From an uncultured Megasphaera sp. (lineage in GTDB: Bacteria > Bacillota > Negativicutes > Veillonellales > Megasphaeraceae), in assembly GCA_934193515.1 (NCBI GenBank), contig CAKPVJ010000019.1:1-36001 (forward strand): a DNA stretch of 36,001 bases, given 5' to 3'. The first letter of the stretch is position 1; every line of letters starts with the position of its first letter. Made by a program: the position numbers and the translations under genes. This document shows positions 1 to 6,796 of this stretch, piece by piece. The notes below the pieces were generated by a model. That model saw nothing but the letters and a program-made list of their open reading frames with translations. It ran no database searches and was not told the origin of the DNA.

Positions 1-11
1 TCTCTTTTGCT

Positions 12-49
12 AAAAAAAACGGACTCAGTTATCTGAATCCGTTTTTTTT
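12..49 (-). terminator. Intrinsic terminator downstream of the Rpn-family gene
   Basis: A 9-bp stem (20-28 with 33-41) closes a 4-nt loop and is flanked by an 8-A run on one side and an 8-T run on the other. The single imperfect pair is a G-U wobble when read on the minus strand and a mismatch on the plus strand, so the minus strand is the better terminator. It lies about 40 nt past the stop of the minus-strand gene at 90-920. Confidence 0.8.
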
Positions 50-89
50 GATGGGACTATTACGTTACAGCCCCTTTTTTGGTATTTCA

Positions 90-920
90 CTATATCAGCT
101 GATTGTCTTTGGCGATTTGCTGGATTTGTTCTATGGAATACGATGTGATTTTAGCTATTACAGAAAAATCGATACCTTCCCGTATCATTCCTATGATAGT
201 AGATGTCATGCCCTTTTCAAAGCCTTTTGCAATACCTTGCTGATATCCCAGCATTCGTTCATCGTGCAAGTTCATTTCGTATTTCATATATTCACCCCGC
301 AGTCGTCTATCTTGTTTGATTCGGATAATTTCGTTGTCTATTTCTTTGGTAAAATCATCAGATATGATATGTTCCCGCATATACTGTAAAAAATTCTTTA
401 TATGTGCAGTTACATTGCCATGTGTTCCTCTAGCATTCAGGAACAGAATGGTTGTCTTGTCTGGCAGGATGAGGGAGAGGTCCTCATGACATCGTTTTTG
501 AAACGTATATGTATATTGGCCTTTAGCAAATAAATCGAAGCCGCAAATAAATATAATGTACGTTTCAGCCAGTTTATCATATGAATCACCTTTTTGCAGC
601 ATGTCCATATCCATCATGGCTTGGTAATAGCGTGTGCGTTTGGGCAGCAGAGATTCATGTGTTGCTGTATGTATGACATCGGCAGCCTGCATTTCGATGT
701 TGTATCGTGTGTGGTTTTCATCCTGGGCGATGACATCCATGCGAATTCCTTTGCTGGATTGGTAAATCGTAACACTTTTTTCTACTTCGACAAATGTTAA
801 TGTTTCAATCCGAATTTGCAGAATTTCTTCAATAAGCCGTTTGCAGATTCGTTTGTTTTCCATAACTTTTTTGAAGAGAAAATCATTTTGAATCGTCAAT
901 CTGTCAAATGTAGTTTCCAT
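90..920 (-). CDS. Rpn family recombination-promoting nuclease / putative transposase (PD-(D/E)XK)
   Basis: This 276-residue protein looks like a Rpn/PDDEXK_2 family member, a group annotated as recombination-promoting nucleases or putative transposases. The N-terminal opening (FDRLTIQNDFLFKKVM) is typical of the family. The catalytic PD-(D/E)XK core is visible as Asp62 in RMDV, followed by Glu76 and Gln78 in NIEMQ. A helical C-terminal part follows, with the usual Gly/Lys-rich stretch (GYQQGIAKGFEKGM, about residues 222-236). An AGGAG ribosome binding site precedes the ATG. The length is normal and the frame is intact. No terminal inverted repeats or target duplications are seen, so it is not evidently inside an insertion sequence. 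Its target and biological role are unknown; related proteins cleave DNA in vitro and often occur as many paralogs per genome. Confidence 0.85.
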   Translation of the reverse strand: METTFDRLTIQNDFLFKKVMENKRICKRLIEEILQIRIETLTFVEVEKSVTIYQSSKGIRMDVIAQDENHTRYNIEMQAADVIHTATHESLLPKRTRYYQAMMDMDMLQKGDSYDKLAETYIIFICGFDLFAKGQYTYTFQKRCHEDLSLILPDKTTILFLNARGTHGNVTAHIKNFLQYMREHIISDDFTKEIDNEIIRIKQDRRLRGEYMKYEMNLHDERMLGYQQGIAKGFEKGMTSTIIGMIREGIDFSVIAKITSYSIEQIQQIAKDNQLI

Positions 921-973
921 TGTTTCATCTCCTATTATATCATGTAACTTGATATGAATACTATAGCAGACGA

Positions 974-1017
974 AGATTAGAAGAAGATTAAAATAAGATT
1001 AGAATTAGATTAAAATT
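974..1017. repeat. Four-copy 11-bp tandem repeat (AGATTARAAWW)
   Basis: The hexamer AGATTA begins at 974, 985, 996 and 1007, an exact 11-bp period. The bases between are A/T-rich and alternate between AGATTAGAA- and AGATTAAAA-type units. The array lies about 54 bp upstream of the Rpn-family start codon, in the 180-bp spacer between that gene and the acrylate operon terminator. The period is close to one helical turn, which would put the A-tracts on one face of the DNA. Confidence 0.85.
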
Positions 1018-1094
1018 TTTTAAAGAAAAGATAGGGGAGGATATATAGGGCAGAGGAGTCTGCTGCAGTACACTGCAAACTAACCACTAACCAC

Positions 1095-1130
1095 TAAAAA
1101 AGGCTGCCGCACAAAGCGACAGCCTTTTTT
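1095..1130 (-). terminator. Terminator of the acrylate-pathway operon
   Basis: A 10-bp stem (1101-1110 with 1116-1125) has a 5-nt loop and is followed on the minus strand by a run of T (complement of the A-run at 1096-1100). The one non-Watson-Crick pair is a wobble only in the minus-strand transcript. It sits about 65 nt past the acyl-CoA dehydrogenase stop codon and would end the long operon. Confidence 0.85.
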
Positions 1131-1192
1131 CACGTATGCATCTATTTTGATAATGGGATTTTGAAAGGAAGTGATTTTTGTAAAACAGTGGC

Positions 1193-2341
1193 TTACCGAA
1201 GGATAGCGCCGGAAATAACCATCTGCTGTACCTGGTTGGTGCCTTCATAAATCTGTGTGATTTTAGCGTCGCGCATGTAGCGTTCAACCGGATATTCACG
1301 AGTGAAGCCATAGCCGCCGAATACCTGTACAGCGTCTGTTGTAACCTGCATAGCTACGTCGGAAGCATATTTTTTAGCGATAGCTGCATCTACAGAGTAG
1401 GATTTAACGTCAGGCTGGCCCATTTTCCAAGCAGCTTTGTATACAGCCAAACGAGCTGTTTCGATTTTGAGTTTCATGTCAGCGAGCATGAAGCCAACAG
1501 CCTGGAATTTAGCAATCGGTTTACCGAACTGTGTACGTTCTTTAGCGTATTTAACAGCTTCGTTGTAAGCGCCTTCTGCAATGCCGAGAGCCTGTGCGCC
1601 AACGCCAACACGGCCGCCGTCCAAAGTCATCATAGCGATTTTGAAGCCTTCGCCTTCTTTACCGAGGAGGTTTTCAGCCGGAACTTTTACGTTCTGGAAT
1701 ACGAGTTCACGCTGTACAGAAGCGCGGATACCCATTTTAACTTCTTTTTTGCCATAAGTGAAGCCTTCCATGCCTTTTTCAACGATGAAAGCGCTCATGC
1801 CTTTAGCACCTTTGGATTTGTCAGTAGCTGCAAAAACAACAGTTACGTCAGCTTCGCCGCCGTTAGTGTTGAATACTTTGGAGCCGTTCAATGTATAGCT
1901 GCCATCTTCGTTTTTCGTAGCAACTGTAGAGCCGTTCAAAGCGTCTGTGCCGGCGTTCGGTTCTGTAAGGCCGAATGCACCGAGTTTTGTGCCTTCTGCC
2001 AACGGTTTTAAGTATTTAGCTTTCTGTTCAGCTGTGCCGAATTTCCAGATAGGCCAGGAGCAGAGCATGGTGTGTACTTCAAAGCTCAACGCGATGGAAG
2101 GGTCAACTTTTGCAACTTCTTCGCAAGCAACAGCCAAGCTGAGGAAGTCAGCGCCAACGCCGCCGTTTTCTTCTTCCCAAGGAATACCGAGAAGGCCGAG
2201 AGTGCCCATGTCATCGAGAATAGCGCGGTCGAAAACTTCTTTTTCGTCACGTTCTTTAACCGTTAAAGCCAATTTTTTTTCAGCAAAGTCTTTAGCAAGA
2301 TTAGCGATATCCTGCTGCATTTCACTAAGTTTAAAATCCAT
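1193..2341 (-). CDS. Short-chain acyl-CoA dehydrogenase, probable acryloyl-CoA reductase
   Basis: This is a 382-residue flavoprotein of the acyl-CoA dehydrogenase family, close in length and motifs to the M. elsdenii butyryl-CoA dehydrogenase. The family signatures are present: AFGLTEPNAGTD near residue 130, KMGIRAS near 206, FGGYGFTREYP near 345 and QIYEGTNQVQ at the end. Glu366 in IYEGTN is the expected catalytic base. The start was placed at the ATG of MDFKLSEM because AGGAGG (complement of 2351-2356) lies 9 nt upstream; a longer frame from 2368 has no comparable site. It is the last gene of the pct-lcd operon, so the likely job is reduction of acryloyl-CoA to propionyl-CoA using reduced electron-transferring flavoprotein. 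No etfAB genes are in the window. A butyryl-CoA dehydrogenase role cannot be excluded from sequence alone. Confidence 0.85.
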   Translation of the reverse strand: MDFKLSEMQQDIANLAKDFAEKKLALTVKERDEKEVFDRAILDDMGTLGLLGIPWEEENGGVGADFLSLAVACEEVAKVDPSIALSFEVHTMLCSWPIWKFGTAEQKAKYLKPLAEGTKLGAFGLTEPNAGTDALNGSTVATKNEDGSYTLNGSKVFNTNGGEADVTVVFAATDKSKGAKGMSAFIVEKGMEGFTYGKKEVKMGIRASVQRELVFQNVKVPAENLLGKEGEGFKIAMMTLDGGRVGVGAQALGIAEGAYNEAVKYAKERTQFGKPIAKFQAVGFMLADMKLKIETARLAVYKAAWKMGQPDVKSYSVDAAIAKKYASDVAMQVTTDAVQVFGGYGFTREYPVERYMRDAKITQIYEGTNQVQQMVISGAILR

Positions 2342-2372
2342 GATGTAATTCCTCCTAAGATTATACATATAT

Positions 2373-2396
2373 ATTTAAAAGCAATTGCTTTTAAAT
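2373..2396. promoter_or_regulatory. 24-bp perfect palindrome upstream of the acyl-CoA dehydrogenase
   Basis: The sequence ATTTAAAA-GCAATTGC-TTTTAAAT is a perfect inverted repeat without a spacer. It lies 17 bp upstream of the AGGAGG site of the dehydrogenase gene. A TATAAT-like hexamer on the minus strand (2360-2365) lies between them, although a promoter there would start transcription inside the ribosome binding site. The palindrome could be an operator or a leader hairpin. No regulator is identified. Confidence 0.6.
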
Positions 2397-2433
2397 CAAA
2401 ATAGGGTACAGAAAGCCAATAAAAACATGGTTT

Positions 2434-2501
2434 CCTGCAGTGGATAATACCTGATATATGTATCAGATACTATCCACTGCAGGGGAACCCAGAGGGTTCC
2501 C
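2434..2501 (-). promoter_or_regulatory. Two adjacent strong hairpins in the lcdB-acd intercistronic spacer
   Basis: The first hairpin has 23-bp arms (2434-2456 with 2461-2483) and a 4-nt loop. Its only two imperfect positions become G-U pairs in the minus-strand transcript. The second has perfect 8-bp arms (2483-2490 with 2494-2501) around a 3-nt loop. They fill much of the 195-bp gap between the second dehydratase subunit and the acyl-CoA dehydrogenase. No T-run follows immediately, so they look more like an mRNA stabiliser or processing site than a standard terminator, though partial termination is possible. Confidence 0.7.
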
Positions 2502-2536
2502 GCAGACAGCGGTCATTCGTATAGAATGTCAGTCTA

Positions 2537-3655
2537 TTAGAGAATTTCGGAGAATGCTTGAATACGTGTACGAATCTGTTCGAGAGACGGGGATTCGAGG
2601 TCCACGTCAACGACAGTGTAACGAAGGCCAGCTTCTTCAAACTGTACTTTGTAGATAGGATAGTCGAATTCTTCCGGATCGCAGAAACGCATCATGCAGA
2701 TAACAACAGCGTCAGCGTCATATTTTTTAGCCATGTCGATGAGCATCTGTCCACGCGGTTTGTCAGCGTTCATAGCGAGCGGGCAGCCATCGAAATCCTG
2801 CCACCATTTAGCGAGCTGTTCGAGCGGGTCAATGCCAGCCGGAACGTCGTTGCGGTACTGACGGGATTCCTGAGCGAGGTCATCAGCTACGACAGCCATG
2901 TTGAATTCGCTGAAGATATCGAGGAATTCATCAGGTTCAGCCATAATGCCGGAGAGAATGACTTTTTTGCCAGTCCAAGGCTGTACTTTTTCAGCTTTGA
3001 CAGCGTCGATTAATTCACGAACCAATTTAGTATGTTCTGCTTTGTCCATGAACCAGCGAGCTTTAATAACGTCATGACGTTTTACCGGTGTGAAGATCTG
3101 CGGATACTGAGCAGCTACGTCGCAGAATTCACGCATAACCTGACGATTTTCGTTGTAAACTTTGATAGCTTCCTGCAATGCCATGTCAGTGATTTTTACA
3201 CCCAAAATGCGTTCTAATTCGCTGCGAACATGTTCATATTCTGCTTTGAGGAAGTCAACAGCAGCCTGGATTTTACGGTTCTGCGGATGTGTGAAAACAA
3301 CAACCGGAGCTTTGCCGTGCCATTTCTGGCTCATGCAGCGGAGTGTATCGCAAGGAACGGAGAAGAGAACAGCGTCGAGGCAGTCATATGTGCCGTTGAG
3401 CTGCAATTCCATGTCAGCCTGCATCAAAGAACAAGCGAATGGAGGTAAATATGTACGAGCTGCGGAAATGGTCGGTTTCTGTGCGCCAAAGAGGCCTACA
3501 GGGAGATAGCCTGCTGCATAGACGATTTCTTCCGGAGCATAGTACGGCATAATGCCTACAAGGCCTTTGCCCTGTTTTTTATATTCTAAAACCGTTTTTT
3601 TAGGATGGTTTGCTACTTCTTGAAATTTGCTGATAAGTTCATCAATCTGGCTCAT
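2537..3655 (-). CDS. lcdB: 2-hydroxyacyl-CoA dehydratase beta subunit, probable lactoyl-CoA dehydratase LcdB
   Basis: This 372-residue protein belongs to the HgdB/FldC/HadC family, the smaller subunit of oxygen-sensitive 2-hydroxyacyl-CoA dehydratases. The family uses a one-electron (ketyl radical) mechanism to remove water from 2-hydroxyacyl-CoA. Conserved cysteines expected to bind a [4Fe-4S] cluster are visible: Cys75 in PPFACS, Cys102 and Cys107 in PCDTLRCMS, and Cys320/Cys325 in CMMRFCDPEEFD. AGGAGG precedes the ATG, and the start overlaps the stop of the upstream subunit gene by one base (TAATG), so the two subunits are probably made in equal amounts by coupled translation. Substrate assignment to lactoyl-CoA rests on the adjacent propionate CoA-transferase. 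2-Hydroxyglutaryl- or 2-hydroxyisocaproyl-CoA enzymes have similar sequences. Confidence 0.85.
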   Translation of the reverse strand: MSQIDELISKFQEVANHPKKTVLEYKKQGKGLVGIMPYYAPEEIVYAAGYLPVGLFGAQKPTISAARTYLPPFACSLMQADMELQLNGTYDCLDAVLFSVPCDTLRCMSQKWHGKAPVVVFTHPQNRKIQAAVDFLKAEYEHVRSELERILGVKITDMALQEAIKVYNENRQVMREFCDVAAQYPQIFTPVKRHDVIKARWFMDKAEHTKLVRELIDAVKAEKVQPWTGKKVILSGIMAEPDEFLDIFSEFNMAVVADDLAQESRQYRNDVPAGIDPLEQLAKWWQDFDGCPLAMNADKPRGQMLIDMAKKYDADAVVICMMRFCDPEEFDYPIYKVQFEEAGLRYTVVDVDLESPSLEQIRTRIQAFSEIL

Positions 3656-4944
3656 TAGTGATTGCCTCCTTCATTGGCTTTCTTTTCGTCCATTGTTTCG
3701 CACAATGCTTCTACACGAGTATCGAACTGTGCTTCCGAGAAGTTACGCGGATCGGTCTGGTCACCGTCGAAGATAACGTACGGAACACCGAGGTTTTTCT
3801 GAATGCGTTTGCCGCCTTCATCGTTGAGGAGGCTCATGTTTTTGCAGGAACGGTTCTGATGCATAATCAAGCCGTCGCATTTGCCGTCACGAACGATGCT
3901 TTCTAATACTTCGCCGCGGCGTTCGAGGCAGCAGTTGATGTATGTGCGTGTATAAGCTTCTGCCATGGATTCGAGGTTGCCCGGTTCATAGGAAACATCC
4001 CACATGCCAGGATATGCAGAACCTGTCATCAAGGAGCCTTTGCCTTTTAATTCTTTGAAGGTGTGGCCCAAAGCAATCCATACAGCGATGCCTTCCCAGG
4101 TTACACGTGTTTTTTCGTTTTCGCCAAATGCCCATTTTTTAGCAGCAACTTTAGCGTCTAATTCTTTGATCAATTTGTTGAATGTGATTTCAGCATAGTC
4201 GAGGTCACGAGCTGCTACGGCAAGACCCATATAGTTGAAGAGGTCGAAGCCATTGAGCGGGGACGGTTTGTAGCAGAGGTAGGAAGCGATTTTGTTCCAA
4301 GCTGCGATAGAACGCTGTGTCTGTTTCTGTACTTCGAAGAATTTTTCGTAGTTGAACGGACGGCCGCAGAGTTCTTCGAGCTGTTTGATAGCGTGTTTGA
4401 ATTCGCCTACGATATACTGTTTAGCGTGTTTTGTAACAGGATATTCGTGGTTGAACGGCACGTCGATAGTAATTAAAGGAATGTTCAATTCTTTAGCTAA
4501 GTTTTCGTACCATTTCAGCAAAGTGTTGCAAATGTTGTTGCAGGTGAGGATAACATCCGGCAATGGAATACGGGATGCCGGGGATTTTTTCAATACGTCC
4601 GGTTCTTCGCCGCCGTTTAATGCCTGCTGTTTGAGGCATTCCATGTAGCCCATGTTAACACGGCAGTAGGAACAGATATCCTGGTTATAGCCTTTGTTTT
4701 CAGCAACTTCGAGCATGTCCGGAGCGCCATGACGGGCACCAATGCCAGCAGCATGTGTTTCCGGGAATACAACAGCGATGTCCATAGCTGTGCAGAATTC
4801 AGGAGGTGCTACAGAGGCAGCCCAGCATACGAGACGGCCTTCTTTTTTTGCTTTTCTAGCATCTTCATCGACTTTCGGCAGGAAATAGCCAAGCGCGTCT
4901 TTGGCGCTCATGCTTTCGATATCTACTGCTTTTTCTTCACTCAT
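3655..4944 (-). CDS. lcdA: 2-hydroxyacyl-CoA dehydratase alpha subunit, probable lactoyl-CoA dehydratase LcdA
   Basis: This 429-residue protein is the larger subunit of a 2-hydroxyacyl-CoA dehydratase (HgdA/FldB/HadB family). Family blocks include VCWAASVAPPEFCTAMD near residue 39, DICSYCRVNMGYME near 89 (Cys91, Cys94), TCNNICNTLLKWYENLA near 134 (Cys135, Cys139) and HQNRSCKNMS with Cys367. By analogy with the HadBC structure, three of these cysteines should bind the [4Fe-4S] cluster at which the substrate carbonyl or hydroxyl is held. An AAAGGAGAG site lies 8 nt before the ATG. The 76-nt gap to the activator gene upstream holds a small CTTCCGGAAG palindrome. The order activator, alpha, beta matches the family. 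In this operon it most likely converts lactoyl-CoA to acryloyl-CoA in the cytoplasm under strict anaerobiosis. Confidence 0.87.
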   Translation of the reverse strand: MSEEKAVDIESMSAKDALGYFLPKVDEDARKAKKEGRLVCWAASVAPPEFCTAMDIAVVFPETHAAGIGARHGAPDMLEVAENKGYNQDICSYCRVNMGYMECLKQQALNGGEEPDVLKKSPASRIPLPDVILTCNNICNTLLKWYENLAKELNIPLITIDVPFNHEYPVTKHAKQYIVGEFKHAIKQLEELCGRPFNYEKFFEVQKQTQRSIAAWNKIASYLCYKPSPLNGFDLFNYMGLAVAARDLDYAEITFNKLIKELDAKVAAKKWAFGENEKTRVTWEGIAVWIALGHTFKELKGKGSLMTGSAYPGMWDVSYEPGNLESMAEAYTRTYINCCLERRGEVLESIVRDGKCDGLIMHQNRSCKNMSLLNDEGGKRIQKNLGVPYVIFDGDQTDPRNFSEAQFDTRVEALCETMDEKKANEGGNH

Positions 4945-5020
4945 TACGATCTCTCCTTTTATCGGTTGGATAAGCTAATGTACTATTTTATGTCATCTTC
5001 CGGAAGGGGAAGAAATAACC

Positions 5021-5803
5021 TTATTTGTTTTTTGCAGCTTTTTCATAGGCAATCAGGGCAGCGCCTAAGGCACCGACTGCTTGCGGATGAGCAGCTACGC
5101 GGACGGGAACGCCCAATTCTTTGGAAATGGCATCGACAACGCCGGCGTCTCGGGAACCGCCGCCAGTCATTGTCAAGTCAGCGCCGACGCCGACACGGCG
5201 TACGAGCGCGCTGGCTTTGCTGGCAATGGAGCGATGCACACCGGCTACGATGTCTTCTTTAGGTATATTTTTGGACAGTAGGGAAATGACTTCTGATTCA
5301 GCAAAGACAGTGCAGGTACTGCTGACTGCTGCCGGATGCTGGGATTTAAAGTACCAATCGCCCATGTCAGACATTGGAATTTCCAGTACTTTAGACATTA
5401 CGTCGAGAAAACGTCCCGTACCAGCGGCGCATTTGTCGTTCATGGCAAACTGCATGACGAGTCCGCTTGTATTTAATTTGATAGCTTTGACGTCCTGACC
5501 GCCAATATCCAAAATAGTTGTCGTGCCGGGGCATTCAAAGATAGCGCCTTTGGCATGGCAGGTGATTTCGCTGACTTCGCCTTTGGCTGCAATGACGTTA
5601 AAACGGCCATACCCTGTAGCGATGACATTTTCCATGTCGTCTAAGGTAAGGTTTGTGCCTTTGAATACTTCCTGCAAGACACGTTCCGGACCGGTAGAGC
5701 CGGTACCGATTTCAATGACTGCTTGTGCAATGATATTTTTTCCGTCTTCCAAAATAACGGCTTTGGAAGAGGAAGAACCAACATCAATTCCAAGTGTATA
5801 CAT
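5021..5803 (-). CDS. lcdC: 2-hydroxyacyl-CoA dehydratase activator (archerase), ASKHA ATPase
   Basis: This 260-residue protein is of the BadF/BadG/BcrA/BcrD ATPase family. It fires single electrons into the dehydratase by ATP hydrolysis. The actin-like phosphate motifs are seen: GIDVGSSSSK at residues 5-14, LDIGGQDVKAI near 98, and TMTGGGSRDAG near 212. Cys125 in NDKCAAGTGRF and Cys164 in SSTCTVFAESE match the two cysteines per monomer that bridge the homodimer through one [4Fe-4S] cluster (Cys127 and Cys166 in Acidaminococcus HgdC, from memory). The length is that of the family. A GGAAAGGA site lies 10 nt upstream of the ATG. It sits directly upstream of both dehydratase subunits, so it should be their dedicated activator. 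Confidence 0.9.
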   Translation of the reverse strand: MYTLGIDVGSSSSKAVILEDGKNIIAQAVIEIGTGSTGPERVLQEVFKGTNLTLDDMENVIATGYGRFNVIAAKGEVSEITCHAKGAIFECPGTTTILDIGGQDVKAIKLNTSGLVMQFAMNDKCAAGTGRFLDVMSKVLEIPMSDMGDWYFKSQHPAAVSSTCTVFAESEVISLLSKNIPKEDIVAGVHRSIASKASALVRRVGVGADLTMTGGGSRDAGVVDAISKELGVPVRVAAHPQAVGALGAALIAYEKAAKNK

Positions 5804-5857
5804 ATTTATTATATCCTTTCCACATACTGCCGGAATCCATCGCGAGGATGGGGTGTA

Positions 5858-6748
5858 TTATTTATTGTAGTTAATAGGAGCGACAGTCTGTACGTATTCT
5901 ACGAGAATACCCTGATCCGTGCTCGGACGGCGGAAGTTGACGATGATGTCATCCGTGCCCTGAACGGCTTTCTTTTCGAGCATGCAGCCCGGGCATTCTT
6001 TTTCCATATGCTGGCGAACAGCTTCAACATCGTCTACTTCGAAAGCGAGGTGGGCAATGCCGCCTTTGCCGCCGTTGAATTTAGTCAAGACGCCTTCATG
6101 CGGAATGATCATTTCGAGCGGTGTGCTGTATTCGCCTTTCTTAGTGAAAATGAGGTCAGCATGGTATGCATCTACAAAGCCGGAGTAATCTACTTCGAGG
6201 CCGTTTGTTTTGATGAAAGCCTGAGCCTGTTCCATTGTCGGAAGTACGATGCCGACATGGTGGAGGCGCATAGGATGCCATGTATCATGGAGTTCGCCGT
6301 CTTTGCCTAATTTTTCAAAGGGATTGACGTCATGGCCTACGATAGGAGCCGTTGTCTGTACGTATTCAACGAGGATACCCTGATTGGTGCTGGGGCGGCG
6401 GAAGTTGACGATGATGTCATCTGTACCCTGAACGGCTTTCTTTTCGAGCATGCAGCCCGGGCATTCAGCTTCCATTTCCTGACGAACAGCTTCGACATCT
6501 TCGACTTCAAAAGCGATATGAGCGATGCCGCCTTTGCCACCGTTGAATTTGGTCAAAACGCCTTCGTGCGGAATAATCATTTCAAGAGGGCTGCAGAATG
6601 GGCCTTTTTTAGTGAAAATCAAATCAGCATGGTATGCGTCAACGAAGCCGGCATAGTCGATTTCAAGACCGTTTGCCTGAATAAAGTCGTGTGCTTGTTG
6701 TAATGTAGGAAGTACAATACCTACGTGGTGCAATCTCATTGGTTTCAT
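5858..6748 (-). CDS. Tandem-fused VOC protein, two methylmalonyl-CoA-epimerase-like domains
   Basis: The 296-residue protein is a head-to-tail duplication of one VOC (glyoxalase/epimerase superfamily) domain with a 156-residue period. The halves are nearly identical and are joined by the linker GHDVNPFEKLGKDGELHDTW. Each half has the length of a complete methylmalonyl-CoA epimerase. Each keeps the expected metal-site residues: His8, Glu56, His77 and Glu128 in the first, and His164, Glu212, His233 and Glu284 in the second. The start at 6748 was chosen because AAAGGAG lies 11 nt away; the frame also offers an ATG at 6757, only 2 nt from the site. It is the second gene of the acrylate operon, between pct and the dehydratase activator. 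Epimerisation of a CoA thioester, for example (S)- and (R)-lactoyl-CoA, would fit, but that is inference. A classical methylmalonyl-CoA epimerase or a glyoxalase is the alternative. Confidence 0.8.
   Translation of the reverse strand: MKPMRLHHVGIVLPTLQQAHDFIQANGLEIDYAGFVDAYHADLIFTKKGPFCSPLEMIIPHEGVLTKFNGGKGGIAHIAFEVEDVEAVRQEMEAECPGCMLEKKAVQGTDDIIVNFRRPSTNQGILVEYVQTTAPIVGHDVNPFEKLGKDGELHDTWHPMRLHHVGIVLPTMEQAQAFIKTNGLEVDYSGFVDAYHADLIFTKKGEYSTPLEMIIPHEGVLTKFNGGKGGIAHLAFEVDDVEAVRQHMEKECPGCMLEKKAVQGTDDIIVNFRRPSTDQGILVEYVQTVAPINYNK
5870..6748 (-). repeat. 468-bp direct duplication inside the VOC gene
   Basis: Matching blocks on the two halves of the VOC gene are offset by exactly 468 bp (for example the segments starting at 5941 and 6409). 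Some stretches are identical for about 40 bp, as around 5959-5998 and 6427-6466, while others differ mainly at third codon positions. This suggests a duplication kept under protein-level selection, with possible local gene conversion. Confidence 0.8.
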
Positions 6749-6796
6749 GATATGCATGTCTCCTTTTATAATTTGTTATATATAATATGGGTCAGA

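Noticed and set aside
90..920. Insertion sequence around the Rpn-family gene
   Set aside because: No terminal inverted repeats or target-site duplications are seen; the family is named putative transposase but usually occurs as free-standing genes.
5723..6310. 195-residue plus-strand frame over the VOC and activator genes
   Set aside because: It is antisense to two well-supported genes and spans their junction without a start signal.
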